Source: Glossina fuscipes (taxonomy: Eukaryota > Arthropoda > Insecta > Diptera > Glossinidae). From it: DNA of 64,000 nucleotides. The notes under the pieces were generated by a model. It had not been told where the DNA came from. It searched no databases and saw only the letters and a list, made by a program, of their open reading frames with translations. Position numbers and translations under genes: made by a program. Positions 1 through 13,259 of this stretch are shown piece after piece (the first letter of the stretch is position 1; every line of letters begins with the position of its first letter). The DNA lies in assembly GCF_014805625.2 (NCBI RefSeq), contig NW_023998415.1:48100183-48164182 (forward strand). The letters are read 5' to 3'.

Positions 1-355
1 GCTCTAAACATCTTAAATCAATTGCAGACGGTCCTAGTAGTCGTAACATCACTATCACATAAACTATGCAAATCTCGTTTCCAGTGTCCTTTCCTCTACT
101 AGCCTTTTTTGAAGCAATGAAGCATAACAGGTCGCAGATGCTTTTTTTGGCTACCCATATTGAACGGCATAGAAAAAGATTTAAAAAGCGACTTTTTCAC
201 CAACGAAACGTGAGACGAATGCAAACGATGCCATAAAAGAACAATAGAGAAACCTTCATGTTTACAGACATACGCGGCTCGAGGTCATACATAGCGTGAC
301 AGGGAAAAGAACTTATAGGGCACTCATTTATGTAAGGACGTGTTATAATAAGTGC
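1..355. other. Unassigned sequence at left edge
   Basis: No gene, RNA or repeat recognised. Short frames on both strands lack coding character. It may be the 5' flank of the small ORF that follows. Confidence 0.4.
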
Positions 356-577
356 ATGAGTGATAACGGGGCTCAGCAAAATTTTTTGCCTTTCTACGGA
401 TCTATAGAGCATTCGGCTGCAACACTACTCGATACCAAGGATGCGATCTTCCCACGATCTGGATCGGCCAAAACCATTACGAAGCAAATCCTTATTATAA
501 TTTCTTTTTCCATTGCTATACTTACTGCATTGTTATGCTTCAACTTCTTTCTAGTCACTGGTCAGTTTAATTTTTAA
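356..577 (+). CDS. Small single-pass membrane protein, unrecognised
   Basis: A 73-residue frame starts at the first true ATG and ends in TAA; an in-frame GTG lies 60 bases upstream. Residues 1-40 are polar and mixed in composition. Residues about 45-67 form one strongly hydrophobic stretch rich in Ile, Leu, Ser and Phe, so the product would be a tail-anchored or type II single-pass protein. Codons vary as in a real gene and the sequence is not low-complexity, unlike most short frames nearby. No family is recognised. It could also be an exon of a larger gene entering from the left, since the bases before the ATG do not show a clear promoter or acceptor. Being on the opposite strand to fax and near the window edge, it has no informative neighbour. 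Confidence 0.35.
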   Translation: MSDNGAQQNFLPFYGSIEHSAATLLDTKDAIFPRSGSAKTITKQILIIISFSIAILTALLCFNFFLVTGQFNF

Positions 578-999
578 AACAAAATCTCTATACCCGTAGA
601 TTTTACGTCGCTATTGCCTCAGTGTTAAAAGTAATAATAATTAATAATCTGTGTACTATTGTGTGTATCTAAAAACTTTCAAAGTCTTTCCGCCTTATAT
701 AATGTCCTTAATTATTATTTTTGATTTCTTATGTGTAGGAACTTTATTTGCCTAAGCAACAAGCCTCTTAAGCACAAGCCTATTAACCACCATGACATAG
801 TCAAATAAATGAAAAGAGAGCGCGTTTACTCAACCAAAATCCATTTTACATATCAGATGCGTCTATATCATATCTCTTATGGAACCTTTACCAGGGGAGT
901 TGGAAAGTGGAGTCGATCTGCCGATCTGTCAGCAAAAACGAACGCAACTAATAAACTGAAATTTTCAAATCACAATATCTCTATGAGCATTTATCAGAT

Positions 1000-1003
<4 letters not shown>

Positions 1004-1038
<35 letters not shown>
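1004..1038. repeat. (GA)n microsatellite
   Basis: Uninterrupted AG dinucleotides over 35 bases. Confidence 0.9.
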
Positions 1039-1042
<4 letters not shown>

Positions 1043-1881
1043 AATATAGTAAGAGAGAGCGGGAACCGTATAAAAATCTTTTCAATATAGGTGCGGAACT
1101 GAAGTATATATAGTTTACTAGAGATATAATATATATGAAAAATTTGCATTTAGTGCCTATTGTGTAGATGTTTGTAAGCTATCTTAAAAAATGTATCTTT
1201 ACTTTGACTTTCCTAAGAAGCGAGGAAGCAGCGAAATATGCCTAAAATAACTTCCAGCTTAATTGCAACCAAGATCATTACAAATCGATTGACAAAATTA
1301 CTATATATCTCCATCAGCTGTTGATGAGCATTAAAAATGTATGCTTTTCAACACTATCCCAAATCGGTTTATATATCATTGGTTGCATTCATTTAAGGAT
1401 TTTCATGGCGGAAAGATTTGCACACAGTCTTCACATCGGCCGTAGTTTTCCTTTATTTACGTTGACGGGAAGTGACATCCTGCAACAAAACTCGAGTTAA
1501 AAATTGCAAATGAAATGGCAAAGGCATGGCTGCGGCTTGTTTGAATGAAACGCCTTATAAGAAATAAATACGTATCAAATATTCAATATTTATTAGAAAG
1601 CCGCTTTATGTATATATTTTTTATTAAATGAGATGTGTGTATGTATATTTATATATATGTATGTATAAGTATTATCGTTATTATTTTATGTATTTTTCGT
1701 TTCTCATATAAAACACTGAACACTACAAAATACAAATATTTATAATAAAAAACTTACAACATAACTTTAAATACACAAACAAAATGTTGCATTATTCTAG
1801 ATATACATATATGTGATGATGACATATTTATTAATAATGTATATATCGTTCGGTGTACATAATTTTTTTACTTTTATTTTA

Positions 1882-1884
<3 letters not shown>

Positions 1885-1926
<42 letters not shown>
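1885..1926. repeat. (TTA)n microsatellite
   Basis: Pure TTA trinucleotide tract of about 14 units. Confidence 0.9.
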
Positions 1927-1928
<2 letters not shown>

Positions 1929-2318
1929 AATATTTATGGATGAAGAATGCATGGTATGTATGTCTTTGAATGTATATATTTATGTATATACATATATGTG
2001 TGTATCGATATATTTATTTACGCGTTGCATGTCTAAATGGGACGTATGAACATATATATGTGTGTGATTGAGCATATTGAAAATGAAAAAAAAAAAAAAC
2101 TAATAATGTTACATATTTATTTCTTATTTTTGTTGTTCCGTCCATGTTTATATGTATTGGCTAATATAAGAAATATTTTGCTTTACGCCGCCATAAACTT
2201 AAATACGCTAAGCTTTTTTTAATAAGAAATTTGAAAGTACGCGATTTGAAACAAACTGTTTTTTTTTTTTTTGTTTTTTGTTTTTCTTGTTTCATAGAAG
2301 ACTTTAATATATTTTAAA

Positions 2319-2349
<31 letters not shown>

Positions 2350-2372
2350 CAAAAACGAAACTAAAAATAAAA

Positions 2373-2526
2373 GCATGAAGAAATTTAAACACAATGATCG
2401 ATGGTCAAAATGTTAACTTAAATCATGAAATGTAAAAAACATAAAAATAAAGTCATAATAATATTTTAATATTTGCACACGATTGTATTACGTTTATATA
2501 TTAATTACGTTTACGCTATTTATAAC
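2373..2526 (+). repeat. Left arm of 154-bp perfect inverted repeat
   Basis: This arm is the exact reverse complement of 2700-2853 over 154 bases, starting at GCATGAAGAAATTT and ending at TTTATAAC. After one mismatch, five more bases pair (GCATT). Outside the arm an A-rich tract mirrors a T-rich tract beyond the other arm, so weaker symmetry reaches about 2320 and 2900. The arms flank a 173-base spacer (2527-2699). The structure begins about 100 bases downstream of the fax stop codon, so it probably lies in the fax 3' UTR. Confidence 0.93.
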
Positions 2527-2699
2527 CGCATTGAGTTCTCATCACTACCTGAAACTGAATTTGGAAATAGATTAATTATGAATCATCTCTTCAATCGTCA
2601 AAATCGTTACTTAGTAGCTTGTTGAACTAATCATTTTTTTATGTACGCATTCTGTTTTCTTTCTTCTTAATATGTATATATAAATTTTATGCTAATGCC

Positions 2700-2853
2700 G
2701 TTATAAATAGCGTAAACGTAATTAATATATAAACGTAATACAATCGTGTGCAAATATTAAAATATTATTATGACTTTATTTTTATGTTTTTTACATTTCA
2801 TGATTTAAGTTAACATTTTGACCATCGATCATTGTGTTTAAATTTCTTCATGC
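2700..2853 (-). repeat. Right arm of 154-bp perfect inverted repeat
   Basis: Exact reverse complement of 2373-2526. On the fax strand this arm is transcribed first; it contains an AATAAA-type hexamer near 2777 that could act as a poly(A) signal. If so, short transcripts would carry one arm and long ones the whole hairpin. Confidence 0.93.
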
Positions 2854-2956
2854 CTTTACTTTTTATTTTGTTGTTCTTTTTTTTTTTTTTTTTTTCTTTT
2901 TTATTCATATAAATGCGTTTTGTTTACAGAGATGGCCATAATATTGGATAAGTTCT

Positions 2957-5900
2957 TTATTTTGCTTCTTCTTTTTCCTTATTCTCTTCAGAAATTTCTT
3001 TTTCATTTGTCTGCAAAATCAAATTGATTTATTTATTTCCTTTCATATATTTCCATTTATTATTTATTGCGAAATTTATTTTACTGTACCTTATCCTTTT
3101 CTAATTCTTTTTCGGTCTTATCAACTTCATTGTCTTGTTCGTTTGATTTTTCCATCTCTCCATCTTTGCCTTCTTTGTTCTCAGGCCTAAGACATGTTAA
3201 TTAAATTAGAAAGACCATTAGCACAAAATAAATAAATAATTAAATTAATGAATATATAAAATGAATAAATAAAAAAAAAAAAAAAAAAAAGAAGCTTTTT
3301 ATTAAAATAAATGCGATATACTTACTCCTGCTTTTGAATGTGGGCATTCAAATCCAATTTAGTACAAATTTCATCCCAATCCGGGAAGCACCTGTCTTTC
3401 ATGCGCGACACATGACCCACTAAGTTAAGACACTTCTCAGCCATAAAGTCACGCAAAGTATATGGAACATCCTTTGATAGAAAGTGCAGCTGTGAGAGTA
3501 CTGCGAACGCAACAACATCCAATGTTGTAGGCTCGTCACCGAAAAAGAATGGCTTGCAATCCAACATTTCGCTGAGCACCTTTAAATCATTTTTACCGAA
3601 TTCCTCAATTTCCTCGGCACTGTGTACACCTATTCCATGAGCTTTAAGCTTTTTTGTACCCTGGAACCACTATTTATGAAAAATTTGCACAATACAATTA
3701 TAGAAATAAAAGTGTAGATCAACTGAAAAAGTACGAACACAACCAAAAACATACTAAGCACTCTACACAACAAGATAGATGGTGAGCTTACAAGTAGCAG
3801 AAAACATGTCATTGTCCGAATAATGTCCATTAATCGCTTAATGTATTCAAGCGAATAAAAATGAAAATTTCATATTTTCATTAAAAACATATGCTGCTAT
3901 GCTTCATGTCGATAAGCAGCAATACCGGTAAGGCGGCTTGTATCAGCATCCTTACCCCTACCTACATGGAACGACCAAGCTGAAATGAATTCAATACATC
4001 ATCGAACAAAATTTATAATTTTTTTTTTACCTTCTCCGCCTAATCTGCCATCATTTGAAATTCGATTTCTTCGTATACGACCTCTTTTAAAATGGAAAAA
4101 CACGAAACAACAACAACAACAACAAACTAAACTTTTTACTATCGAACCAGTTAAAGTCACTAGTTAAATATTCTATACACCAGCACTCTTTACTTACTAA
4201 AAAGCAAATATTTTAGAATTCATTCAAATTAAAAGCAATTATATCCGCACAAACACGACTCGTATATAGAAGAGAGAGAGAGAGAGAGAGAGAGAGAAAA
4301 TGCATTTACGGATAATATCCGCTCAAACAATTGAAAATCAATTAAAAAGGAAATGCAAATACTTGTGGCGACAGTTACGTTGTAGGGCCAACTATTAAAT
4401 ACTCGCAACAATCGCTTTTATTCACAAAATATCAAATCTTCTTGCCGTGCAAGAAGCTTAACTCCTCATGACAGCCCTTATACAAAAACTCGCAATATGG
4501 TGCAAATTTAGAGGAAGGGGACAAATTTTTATATTAAATAACGCTTAGGTGGGAGGAAACTCAAAAAAAAAAACGATTCTATCATATCCAGATTTTTCTC
4601 ATTTCCGAACAAATGAAATAACAGTTTTCCACGCAACAATATTTCCAACACAAGATTGCAGCTGCAAGCCACTTTTAATACGATTCGCCTTTGGGAAAAA
4701 TTACAATATATTTGGTAGACACAAACATGCACGCAGGCAGGAACAAACGGCCGTAAAAAGATTCAGAATATGATGCAAGAAATATTGAGTATTGAGATGT
4801 GTTATGCTATACCTACTAGAAACTACTGATGGGAACAAGAAGGAAACAATACAACAGCGTCTCGCCCAAGCAGGCACTACGCAGTCTATCTATTTTATTC
4901 TTTTTATAACCCACACCACTTGTGGTACAGGGTATATTACATTAGTGCGGACGTATGTAACGCCCAGAAGACCTTAACACCCTTTATTATACTGATCGAT
5001 TCGGAATCATTTTCTAAGGCGATCTAAGTCTGCCTATTTGTCTATCCGTCTGATGTCTGCCTATTTTGCTTTTGTATTCAAGCTGCGGCTCGCAATTTTC
5101 GAGATATTTTGATAAAATTTGGTACACTGACTTACTTTGATCCAAGGACGAACGCTATTGCAAATGTTTCGATCGCTCAAAAACATTGCAATTTTCAAAA
5201 TTTCTCGACAAACATTGCCAAGTAATAGTATTTCGGCATTCAAAATTAGTATGAAAACTATGGATCGGCTGGGACAATTTTTTGAAACGCTTCTCATATA
5301 ACCGTTCCTATGGAAAATGAAGCTTTATATGGTAAAAAGGTGGCGGATTTGATTTTTCATGGTGAAAATTAGCTTATAACAGTAAATTGACAAGGAAATC
5401 TACCTTACCGAATTTGAACGCGGGCCTACTCTTTGGATGCCATCGCATGTAAGCATGAAACATAAACCCTTCACTTATATGCCAAAAAAGCCTAATTGTT
5501 AAATTTTTTGCGATGAAAATTTGTTCACGATAGCAATTAAATAAAAACAAAAAATGGATCTATTTCTTGGCTCCACTCCATATAAGATATCTCATGAATA
5601 GTAATCTCATTCTTAGTATTTTGTGATGGAAATTAATTCATAGTAACGTTTCAGCCTAAAAATTAACGACAGGGAATTTAAATCGTATAGGTCTATTTCT
5701 TTTCGATCCTTACTTATATAGGCGCTATCGGGAAACGGAAACTCTTATAGGGAGAGAAAGTCTAATCTTCGCCTACGCGGGCTCTGCACGAAAATAATGT
5801 CTACTTTTTTTGGTGCATTATTAACAAAACGAGCGAATTGGTGTAGGTTACGCAATAGTCGACACTGCACGATTGTAATGTTCTTACTTGTCTTGTTATG

Positions 5901-8900
5901 TGAAAGAATAAATAAAAATTAAGCTAAAATCATTTGGATAATTTTATTATTTTTAGTTAGGTGTACGTTATCGGCCGATATAGGCCGATTGGAAACATTT
6001 TCACCCATTACTCTCTGAGATAATCTTCAAAAATTATTCTCTATAATTTTCAAATGCGCATCTCTTCTCTCACCGTATTCCGAACAGAACCCGATAATGT
6101 TGATCGTATTATTTTTTTTTTTGAAATTCTAAAATTTACCTTCTCGGTCCAAGCTAAGTTACGAAATTTTGCAACGCATGAAAGTAACCATCGGAGATTC
6201 CATGAACTATATACATATCTATTCTTGATAGCCATGAATAACGAAATCGAGCGACCAAGATTATAAACTTGGAATTTCATTTAGGAGAATAAACTTGATA
6301 TTAATTTGCTTCTTATCACTTTCGTCAGTCATGGTTACAAAATCGGCAAAGGCATTTAATGAAATGTACACTTATTTAAAACATCGATAATTGGAAGAAC
6401 GTAGTATTTCTTAGAACTTTAGTATTTTAAATTTTTATTTGCAAGTTATTCCTTAATCAAATGAGACATGAAAGCTCGCTATATATAATGGGGCAAGAGT
6501 TCTCGCTTGCAATCACTCAAAGGCTGTTACATATATAGATACATAAGAGGAGCAATATAAATATACATGCATATATATTTTAAGTTGTACAAGCATGTAT
6601 AAAATGCTGCCAAGTCTTATAAAAACGCGATTTAAAGCATATGCTGCAAATTTGGCATAAGAGCCAGCGAGTCTGCGTACATATGTACATAGCTATATGA
6701 GTATATGGATTTAAATATGAATATATGAATATATGATATATACATCGCATGACTGCAAAGGTTTGTAACCAATTTATAGAGCTGGTGTCGAACAATGCAC
6801 TTTTCACTCTATAGTTATTTATTTATCTGTGTACTCGTGATGAGCTCAAACAAGCTTTAAAAAGATTTGCTTGCGTTAATGTGCGCTTGATATTAAAATT
6901 GAAAAATGAAAAGTAAAATTTTTGTCATATTAAACGAGTTAGAAACAAATAGGAAAAAATCTTTTCATCTATTGATCGACTTTTTTTTTTTTTATCTTTA
7001 TTTCTTTATCCAATCTTTTATACTCATCGTCGTCATATTAAAGAAAGAAAAAATATAGAAATGTTCTATAGTCTGTAATAGGGAAGGGAAGTGACCGATT
7101 TATCCCACTCTTATACGGATACTGTGTAGAATTGCAAAAATGCACAAAAATGCGTGAAAATTTTTACGAAGTGTTGGCTTTTGGCTTTTGGGTAGGAAAC
7201 ACAAAACATGTCTTTCTTTTTTACTTTTGAAGGCAAAGATAGTATCAGCTTATGTTTATAAGCTTATAAGCGGGTCCTTTGACTAATTTAGCTTGTTCAA
7301 TGCTCTTATCAAACTTGATATCTTAATTTTTATAACCTAGAGACTGTTCAGTATATGACATGATATGAATACATGATACCTCGATCGATTCAGAATTTGA
7401 CGTTGCTCGAAAGAGTTTTGCTGTCACTGTAGTTTCCTTTTGAGTTTTGCAGATATTCCGAGAAAATAAATATATGTCCGTTCTTGATTTCGATAATTGT
7501 TAGAATTGAAGGGAAAAGCTATAAACATTCGATTTTGAAATGATGATTTTAACATGCGTTCTTCTTCAACGCTATTAGGCCTCCATCAGCGCTGACATTC
7601 TACAAATTTTCTTAACTGTATGCTATGGAATGCATGAGTAGATATTCCATAAGAATTCTGTTCTCCCAAATCTCAGAAGATATGCATACGTATGATATAT
7701 AAGTGTGCCTATGAGAATGCATATGGCCAGTTTAAGCTTCCTCTCTTAGTCCTGCCCGCAGTAAACATTCAAACAAATGAAGGGTGACTCAAAAGCGTAC
7801 GATGATCAAGGACATGTTTACTTTTTGTAGTTTTGTTTTGCGACTAGAAGACAACATATAACAATCGCATAATATATAATAACGAAATTATCAAAATACA
7901 CTCAAAGACATTTAGGTAGCATAGGTTTAAAGTACTACAGAGTACATATTGGAATTGGAGGATGTTAGCGCACTTTTTTTTTTTTGTATCGAAGGAGAAA
8001 TATGAAAAGCTTGCATAAAAGATGGTTGTACGATGTCGAGAAGTAACAATTATTCAGCTTAATCGAAATATTTTTTAAGTAAATTATTCTGGACAATTTC
8101 AAAATGCATGAAATTCTCATATTTTCAGAAGTCGTTTCAAAATGGAATGTTTTCAAATATTTTGAATATATATTTTTTATAAATCCCTCACACGCACACG
8201 CACACACGCACACATACACACACTCACATCTTTCAATAAAAATTTTTATATATGATGTCATAGTGAAGTGGCTACAAATCATGCGTCCATCGCCGTATAG
8301 TTACCTGATTTTGACGCAGCATAAATGTTATGCTATGTTATTGAACTGCCTGCAGTCAAAAACTAATACACATATCAATTTTTCACTTGTCAACTAAACA
8401 CATTCACACACGTAAAAAATTTGTTTGTGCGTGCTATTACTTTTTGTTCAAAATCTGTCATTTTTAGATTTTAGTTTGAAAAGATCTTAAAAATCATAAT
8501 CTGAAAATTTTATCCAAAAGAAATGGAAAATGAAAATAATGGCATATAAAAATTCGGGGCACATGCAAATATGGGTCATCGATGGTAATGGATTGCTCGA
8601 TAAGGGCATAAGCAAAGAATAAACGTAACAGGGTTATATATGTATTGGATTTAACTAGCATTGCAATTGAAATTTACTCACCTTTCGGCCGAATGTTATT
8701 TTGAAAAAGAAATTCAAAATCGAGTTTGGCAAACGTAAGCCCAAGGCATGCTGCAGATTCACTTTATATCCCTTAAGAACATTATCGGGATATTTAGCAC
8801 GCCAGTAAAAAATAATCCAGATCAAATGATTCTCGAGCATAGCAATCATAGCATACGAAACGTTTCGCTGTTCCGATGTTAAACCAGCGTCGAGGTCCTT

Positions 8901-9962
8901 ATTATATTTAGCTGATAATTCCTTTATAATTATCGCCGAATCCGCAATCTCTTCACCATTCAATTCGATAAATGGTAATTGTCCTTTTTTTGATCTAAAA
9001 CGCATTTTATGATCAACGTTCTAGAATAAAAAAAAAAAAAAAACAAATGCAGAAGCCCGTTAGAAAGATTGGTTCAATTTTTCTTCTTTTTTTTTTTTTT
9101 TCATTGTTCTAAGTTGAATGCGAACGGATTATTTGGAGAATATAAATAATCTCTGGTCCTTATTAGATACAGGAAAAAATAGTTCGGGGTTACATAAAAT
9201 CTATGTACGCCTATATAACATATTCATGCATGCAAAATAAACGCTCGAATATTATTTGGATAGAATAAAAGATTGCAGAAAATGGAGAAATGCCATAGGT
9301 ACAAAAATATTTATTTATGCTTATTTGTTTACTGTATGTATGTATATGAATGTGCAACATTCTTATCAATAAATTCCTTCTTCAATTAAAATCATATACG
9401 AGTTTGCATAATGTTGGCAGAAAACTTTGTGCCCTTTAAGAATTTTGTACAGTATATCAACTTTGCAACATGTTGCTTTTATATGTGTACACGCAACAAA
9501 CAACAATCAATCTGCGTAAATACGCACATGCATGCATTTAGAAAATACATATATATAAATATATATTAATATAATAAAATGGGTGTGGTTCGGTCGGTAT
9601 TTATATATATGTATATATATATATATTTTTTTTTTTATTATTATTATTTTTGTCAGTATTTTCCAAAAGGAACATCATTTCACATTGACAGGGTGGGGTT
9701 GATATGCTGTACATTCGTTTGAATTTCCAAAGCATGCATGCATGTATATATATATATATATATACACATATATTTGTACACATATATATACATATATAAC
9801 ATACAAATGCAGAAAAGCAAAGTTTGTTTTTCTTTCTTATTGCCTCTCTTTGCTTTATAGGAAGTTTATATGAGGGGGTGGTTGACGGTCGCTTAATGAA
9901 ACCAAATTGCACGAAACTTCTCCCAAGAACTTGAATCCCATATTCTCATAACTATCATTTCA

Positions 9963-10000
<38 letters not shown>

Positions 10001-11871
10001 TCATACGCACACGCAAATGTCTACACCCTTTGGAAGCGAGTGAGTAAACATGAAGCGACTCAAACAATATAATCCAGTTTTATGTAGATGCTTGTTGTCT
10101 TTTCCAGTATTTGTTGTTTTATTTACTGTCTATTTATTACGGTGTCCAAGCAACGATTCAAATATTGAAACTGAACAAAGGAAGCAAAGAAAATGTACAT
10201 ATACATAGATACTTCCAATGGAAATTAATTTGTTAAAGAAGCAAATACATATATTATGTACATACGCTAATATGAAGCACAAGAATTTTCTTTATTTCTA
10301 ATTCATTCAACAGATATGGATGTATATACTACATGCATACATATCGCATACATTTTGTATGTTGTCCATATGTAAATTTAAATATTCCCTCGTATATGTC
10401 ATTCAAATATATATATATTTAAATATATGTACATGTCTTCCTCATTTCCAAAGTACTTGCATACATATTTGCAAAATAAATATTGTTGCCATATAAGAAA
10501 TTTTACACATTCCACACCCTAAAAAAAGTTATGCACAAATTGGAAGCGAACCGTACTATTATGGAGTACAGTTTTTTTTTTTTTTTTTTATTTTAGGAGA
10601 GCGCGCACTTGTCTCTCATGCTTCAATGCAATTCTTTTGGTCACCATGTAAATCGAATAACGGACTTGAGACACACTTCTAAACCCCAGTTTCAAATCGA
10701 ATAAAAATTAAACAATGCATAATAAAGTGAAAGGCTAGACTCTCTTAAAAGAAATAAGAAATGATGAGAAATATCATTAATGTCTGTAAGAAGCAGCCCT
10801 CATAAAATATATATATATATATATTAATTTTTTTTCTCGCTTACAAAATTTGTGCTTCGCTCTTTTTACGAACTCAACTTTGTTCTAAGCGGGGTGTTTT
10901 TGTACTTCAGTTGAGCTACTAGAAGAGCCCCCGCATGTTTAAATGTGTTATGGATGTCAATGTACACATAAATATGCACATAAGGTTTATATATTTCTTT
11001 GTTTTCCGCTTAACGGTAAAAAGAAGTAAAAGTGAAACATTTCCTTTGTATACACATTCATTACCCACTACGTCTCTCTCTCTCTCTCTCTCTCTGACGA
11101 ATACTCTTTATTTATATCTCGCTCTCTATTAGTCTCGCTGTAATGAAATTTTGAGCGTAAATGCATTTTTTCTACTGTATACACTCATAAAAACAAATCA
11201 ATGCATACATATATACATGTGCATTTGTGTATGATAAACAACGGCTTAAACTCTGGAAACTGGAATAAAATTCCTAAAAGGAAATGTACTTTTTTTTTCT
11301 TGCTCGTTTTTGATGTAAATATAATAGATCAAGCAATGGAAAGGAGGAAGGTGGAGGCCGGGAAAATACAATATGGCGGTTTGATTTGCTACACAACATT
11401 AATTGCATAGATAATATATACATACAGACATATATATATATATATATATAATTATACTATTATATGCGACTAATTTCTGGATCTTACACATACCTCGTAT
11501 TTTAGTCCGGCTAGGCGGAGCCAGGTTTCCACTTTCAAGCAATATGGCGACAGAGAAGGTAGAAGAGGTGTTCTAGAGAATTGATATAAATATATCATGT
11601 CCTTTTCAAAATTTGTCTTATGAACATTGCATTTGGGAGCTGGCTCAGATTTATTATTTGAACCTGCAGCCGCACTTTCTGTTTCTTTTTTCGTATCTTC
11701 GGATGCAGCATTAGTTTCCTCTGCTTTCTCTTGGGCGTTAACGGCATCAGTATCTGGTGAGCTTTCATTTTTTCCTTCCCCTGAAGTTTCTACGACAGCA
11801 TTATCGACTGGGGTTGTCTCCTCTTGCTTATTTTCTGCTGCTGGGATCGTATTTGCTACTTCAGACGACAT
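2957..11871 (-). CDS. fax: Failed axon connections (Fax), GST/metaxin-like protein
   Basis: Five coding exons on the minus strand, all with GT/AG borders: 11871-11494, 9020-8682, 3660-3326, 3186-3090 and 3010-2957 (stop TAA). Joined they give 400 residues, close to the roughly 420 of Drosophila Fax. Residues 1-80 are an acidic, Ala/Glu/Thr-rich tail. A thioredoxin-like GST N-terminal fold follows (from about residue 90, with YLYQFSRTP and the motif GQLPFIELNGEEIADS). An all-helical GST C-terminal domain comes next, with DEPTTLDVVAFAVLSQLH, and the end is a Lys/Glu-rich tail. Fax is a membrane-associated neuronal protein that interacts genetically with the Abl kinase in axon guidance; this is family knowledge. 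Intron 1 is 2.5 kb, intron 2 is 5 kb, introns 3 and 4 are 139 and 79 bases. The match to fly Fax is nearly residue for residue in the GST core, so identity is secure. Upstream non-coding exons were not located. Confidence 0.96.
4269..4296. repeat. (GA)n microsatellite in fax intron 2
   Basis: Pure GA dinucleotide run inside the long second fax intron. Confidence 0.85.
4899..5895 (+). repeat. Dispersed repeat family B, near full length
   Basis: Begins with an imperfect hairpin (TATAACCC...GTGGTACAGGGTATA) and ends with GATTGTAATGTTCTTACTTG. Inside are a Phe/Ile-rich pseudo-reading stretch and a pyrimidine tract like CTGCCTATTTGTCTATCCGTC. Other copies lie at 46534, 49126, 56936, 58840 and 62376. 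It sits in fax intron 2. No transposase or RT reading frame is visible, so it is non-autonomous or not a transposon in the usual sense. Confidence 0.75.
5900..8681. other. Rest of fax intron 2
   Basis: AT-rich intron DNA with no gene recognised. A short CA/CG-rich simple repeat (cacacgcacacg type) lies at about 8188-8227. Frames here are chance. Confidence 0.5.
9021..11493. other. fax intron 1
   Basis: Non-coding, with (TA)n tracts near 9605-9625, 9749-9764 and 9962-9997, a (CT)n run near 11073-11094 and another (TA)n near 11431-11450. No transposon family recognised. Confidence 0.6.
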
Positions 11872-12837
11872 TATATTTCCTTTTTAACTTTATATCGTTA
11901 TTTTTATAATATTCTCTGCTTTCCTTTTTTTTTTAATATTTGTAAAATTTATTACTGTATGGTTTTTGCCACACCAAAAAATTCACTGTAAGTTGCGAGA
12001 GTTTCTCAAAATGCCCACATATACAAATATCTGTATGTATCTGCACGTATATATACTTCCACTTGCTTACAAACACTCACATATAGCGCTATATATCCTT
12101 TATACATAAATCTTCTCAAACACAAAAAATAACGCCAAGACCAACGCGCGAACACTATCCTCTGAAATCAGAAATACTACTAAGTTTAAAATCACACAAA
12201 AGCAAAATTTTGCAGACGCAACTGTATATACAATAAATAGTGCTGCCAATTATTTGTTTCCGCCACTGCTATACTCTATGCTAAAGTTTCAGAGTCAGAA
12301 TATTTAACATTTGGCTGCACCGGTTAAACACGTAGTTCTTGTATTACGAATTTCCCAAACAATACATTTATAAAATGATGTAAATAGCGTACATAAATAG
12401 GAAAGTGTAGACATAGAAGTCGATGATTTTTCTCATACAATTTTCTATAAAAGATAGCCTTTCCTATATTATTAACATTCGTTAGTGAAGATAAGTTATT
12501 AAATGTGCTAGCAATGTAGTAATATTAACAAATTTAAGGCAAAGTGAAGCAATTCAATATTTTTATTATTTAAGTAGTTGATTGTATGCAGAAAAACACT
12601 TCATCTGATTAAAAATTTTTATTGAATTATTAAACAATGCAACATTTTATTGTAAAGCGCGCATAAGAACTGTTGGAAAATCCCGCCATAGCCACTACTT
12701 TATTATCACGCTAGTAATTAATATAAATAAACTACACAAGGAACAAGAATGCAACCAGCAAAGTAGTTTGAACAGTTCTATTTATAATTCTTGCATGCCT
12801 TAATAATATATTATCAGCATTATCCATTTAGCCAGAG
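11872..12837. other. fax upstream region
   Basis: Flank upstream of the fax ATG. The bases just before the ATG (AAAGGAAATATA on the minus strand) are a normal fly start context. No clear TATA box or leader exon could be fixed. Confidence 0.4.
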
Positions 12838-12905
12838 AATAAATTTTAAAACTAAAGTCTTAAAGCCCTAGTATCTAAGCCTATCGGCTTTATTGTGTCC
12901 AAATC
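12838..12905 (-). repeat. 3' fragment of SINE type 1
   Basis: Closely matches the body of the SINE at 14995-15150: both carry the stretch equivalent to ACTAAAGTCTTAAAG followed by a CTAGTATCTAAG/CTAGCATCTAGG stretch and CGGCTTTATT. The tRNA-like head is missing, as in a 5'-truncated copy. Confidence 0.65.
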
Positions 12906-13033
12906 GATTTTTACGAAATAAATTTTAGGGCGTAAATTAGAAACAAAATATTTTTTGCAAGAATCTTTTGTTGACACTAGGAAAAAGTATACATATACAT
13001 ACTATAAGATATATGTACTCCCACTTCGAATAT

Positions 13034-13090
13034 AAACAAGTAAGAAAGTTATATTCGGCGAGCTATATTCCCGTACCCACCCCATACACT
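13034..13090 (+). repeat. Terminal fragment of dispersed repeat family C
   Basis: Starts AACAAGTAAGAAAGTTATA followed by TTCGGCGAGC and then CCCGTACCCACCCC. This is the end module also found, inverted, at 56740-56780. Confidence 0.55.
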
Positions 13091-13259
13091 ATACTTTTCG
13101 CATTCTACTCCCTAAGTTTATTTATTTCTTTGATACCCATATCGCTGGTATTATTAAGAAACAATTAATTGCGGTGTCTACCGTATTCATTTCAGAACTA
13201 ACCCATTTTTAGGCAGCCAATATATTCGTTTCGTATCGTGAAAAAAACAATCAAACTAC

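Larger units (their letters stand above)
578..2372. other. AT-rich intergenic DNA, possibly fax distal 3' UTR
   Basis: No gene is visible. The stretch holds a (GA)n run at 1004-1038, a (TTA)n run at about 1885-1926, many short TATA/GTAT simple repeats at 1600-2060, and long A and T runs at 2260-2350. Frames here translate to repeats such as Arg-Glu or poly-Leu and are not genes. The right part may belong to a long fax 3' UTR. Confidence 0.5.

Noticed and set aside
809..1090. 93-codon frame over the (GA)n run
   Set aside because: Its second half is an Arg-Glu dipeptide repeat from a microsatellite; the rest has no coding character.
1813..2049. 78-codon hydrophobic frame
   Set aside because: Poly-Leu comes from the (TTA)n microsatellite and the rest from TATA-rich repeats.
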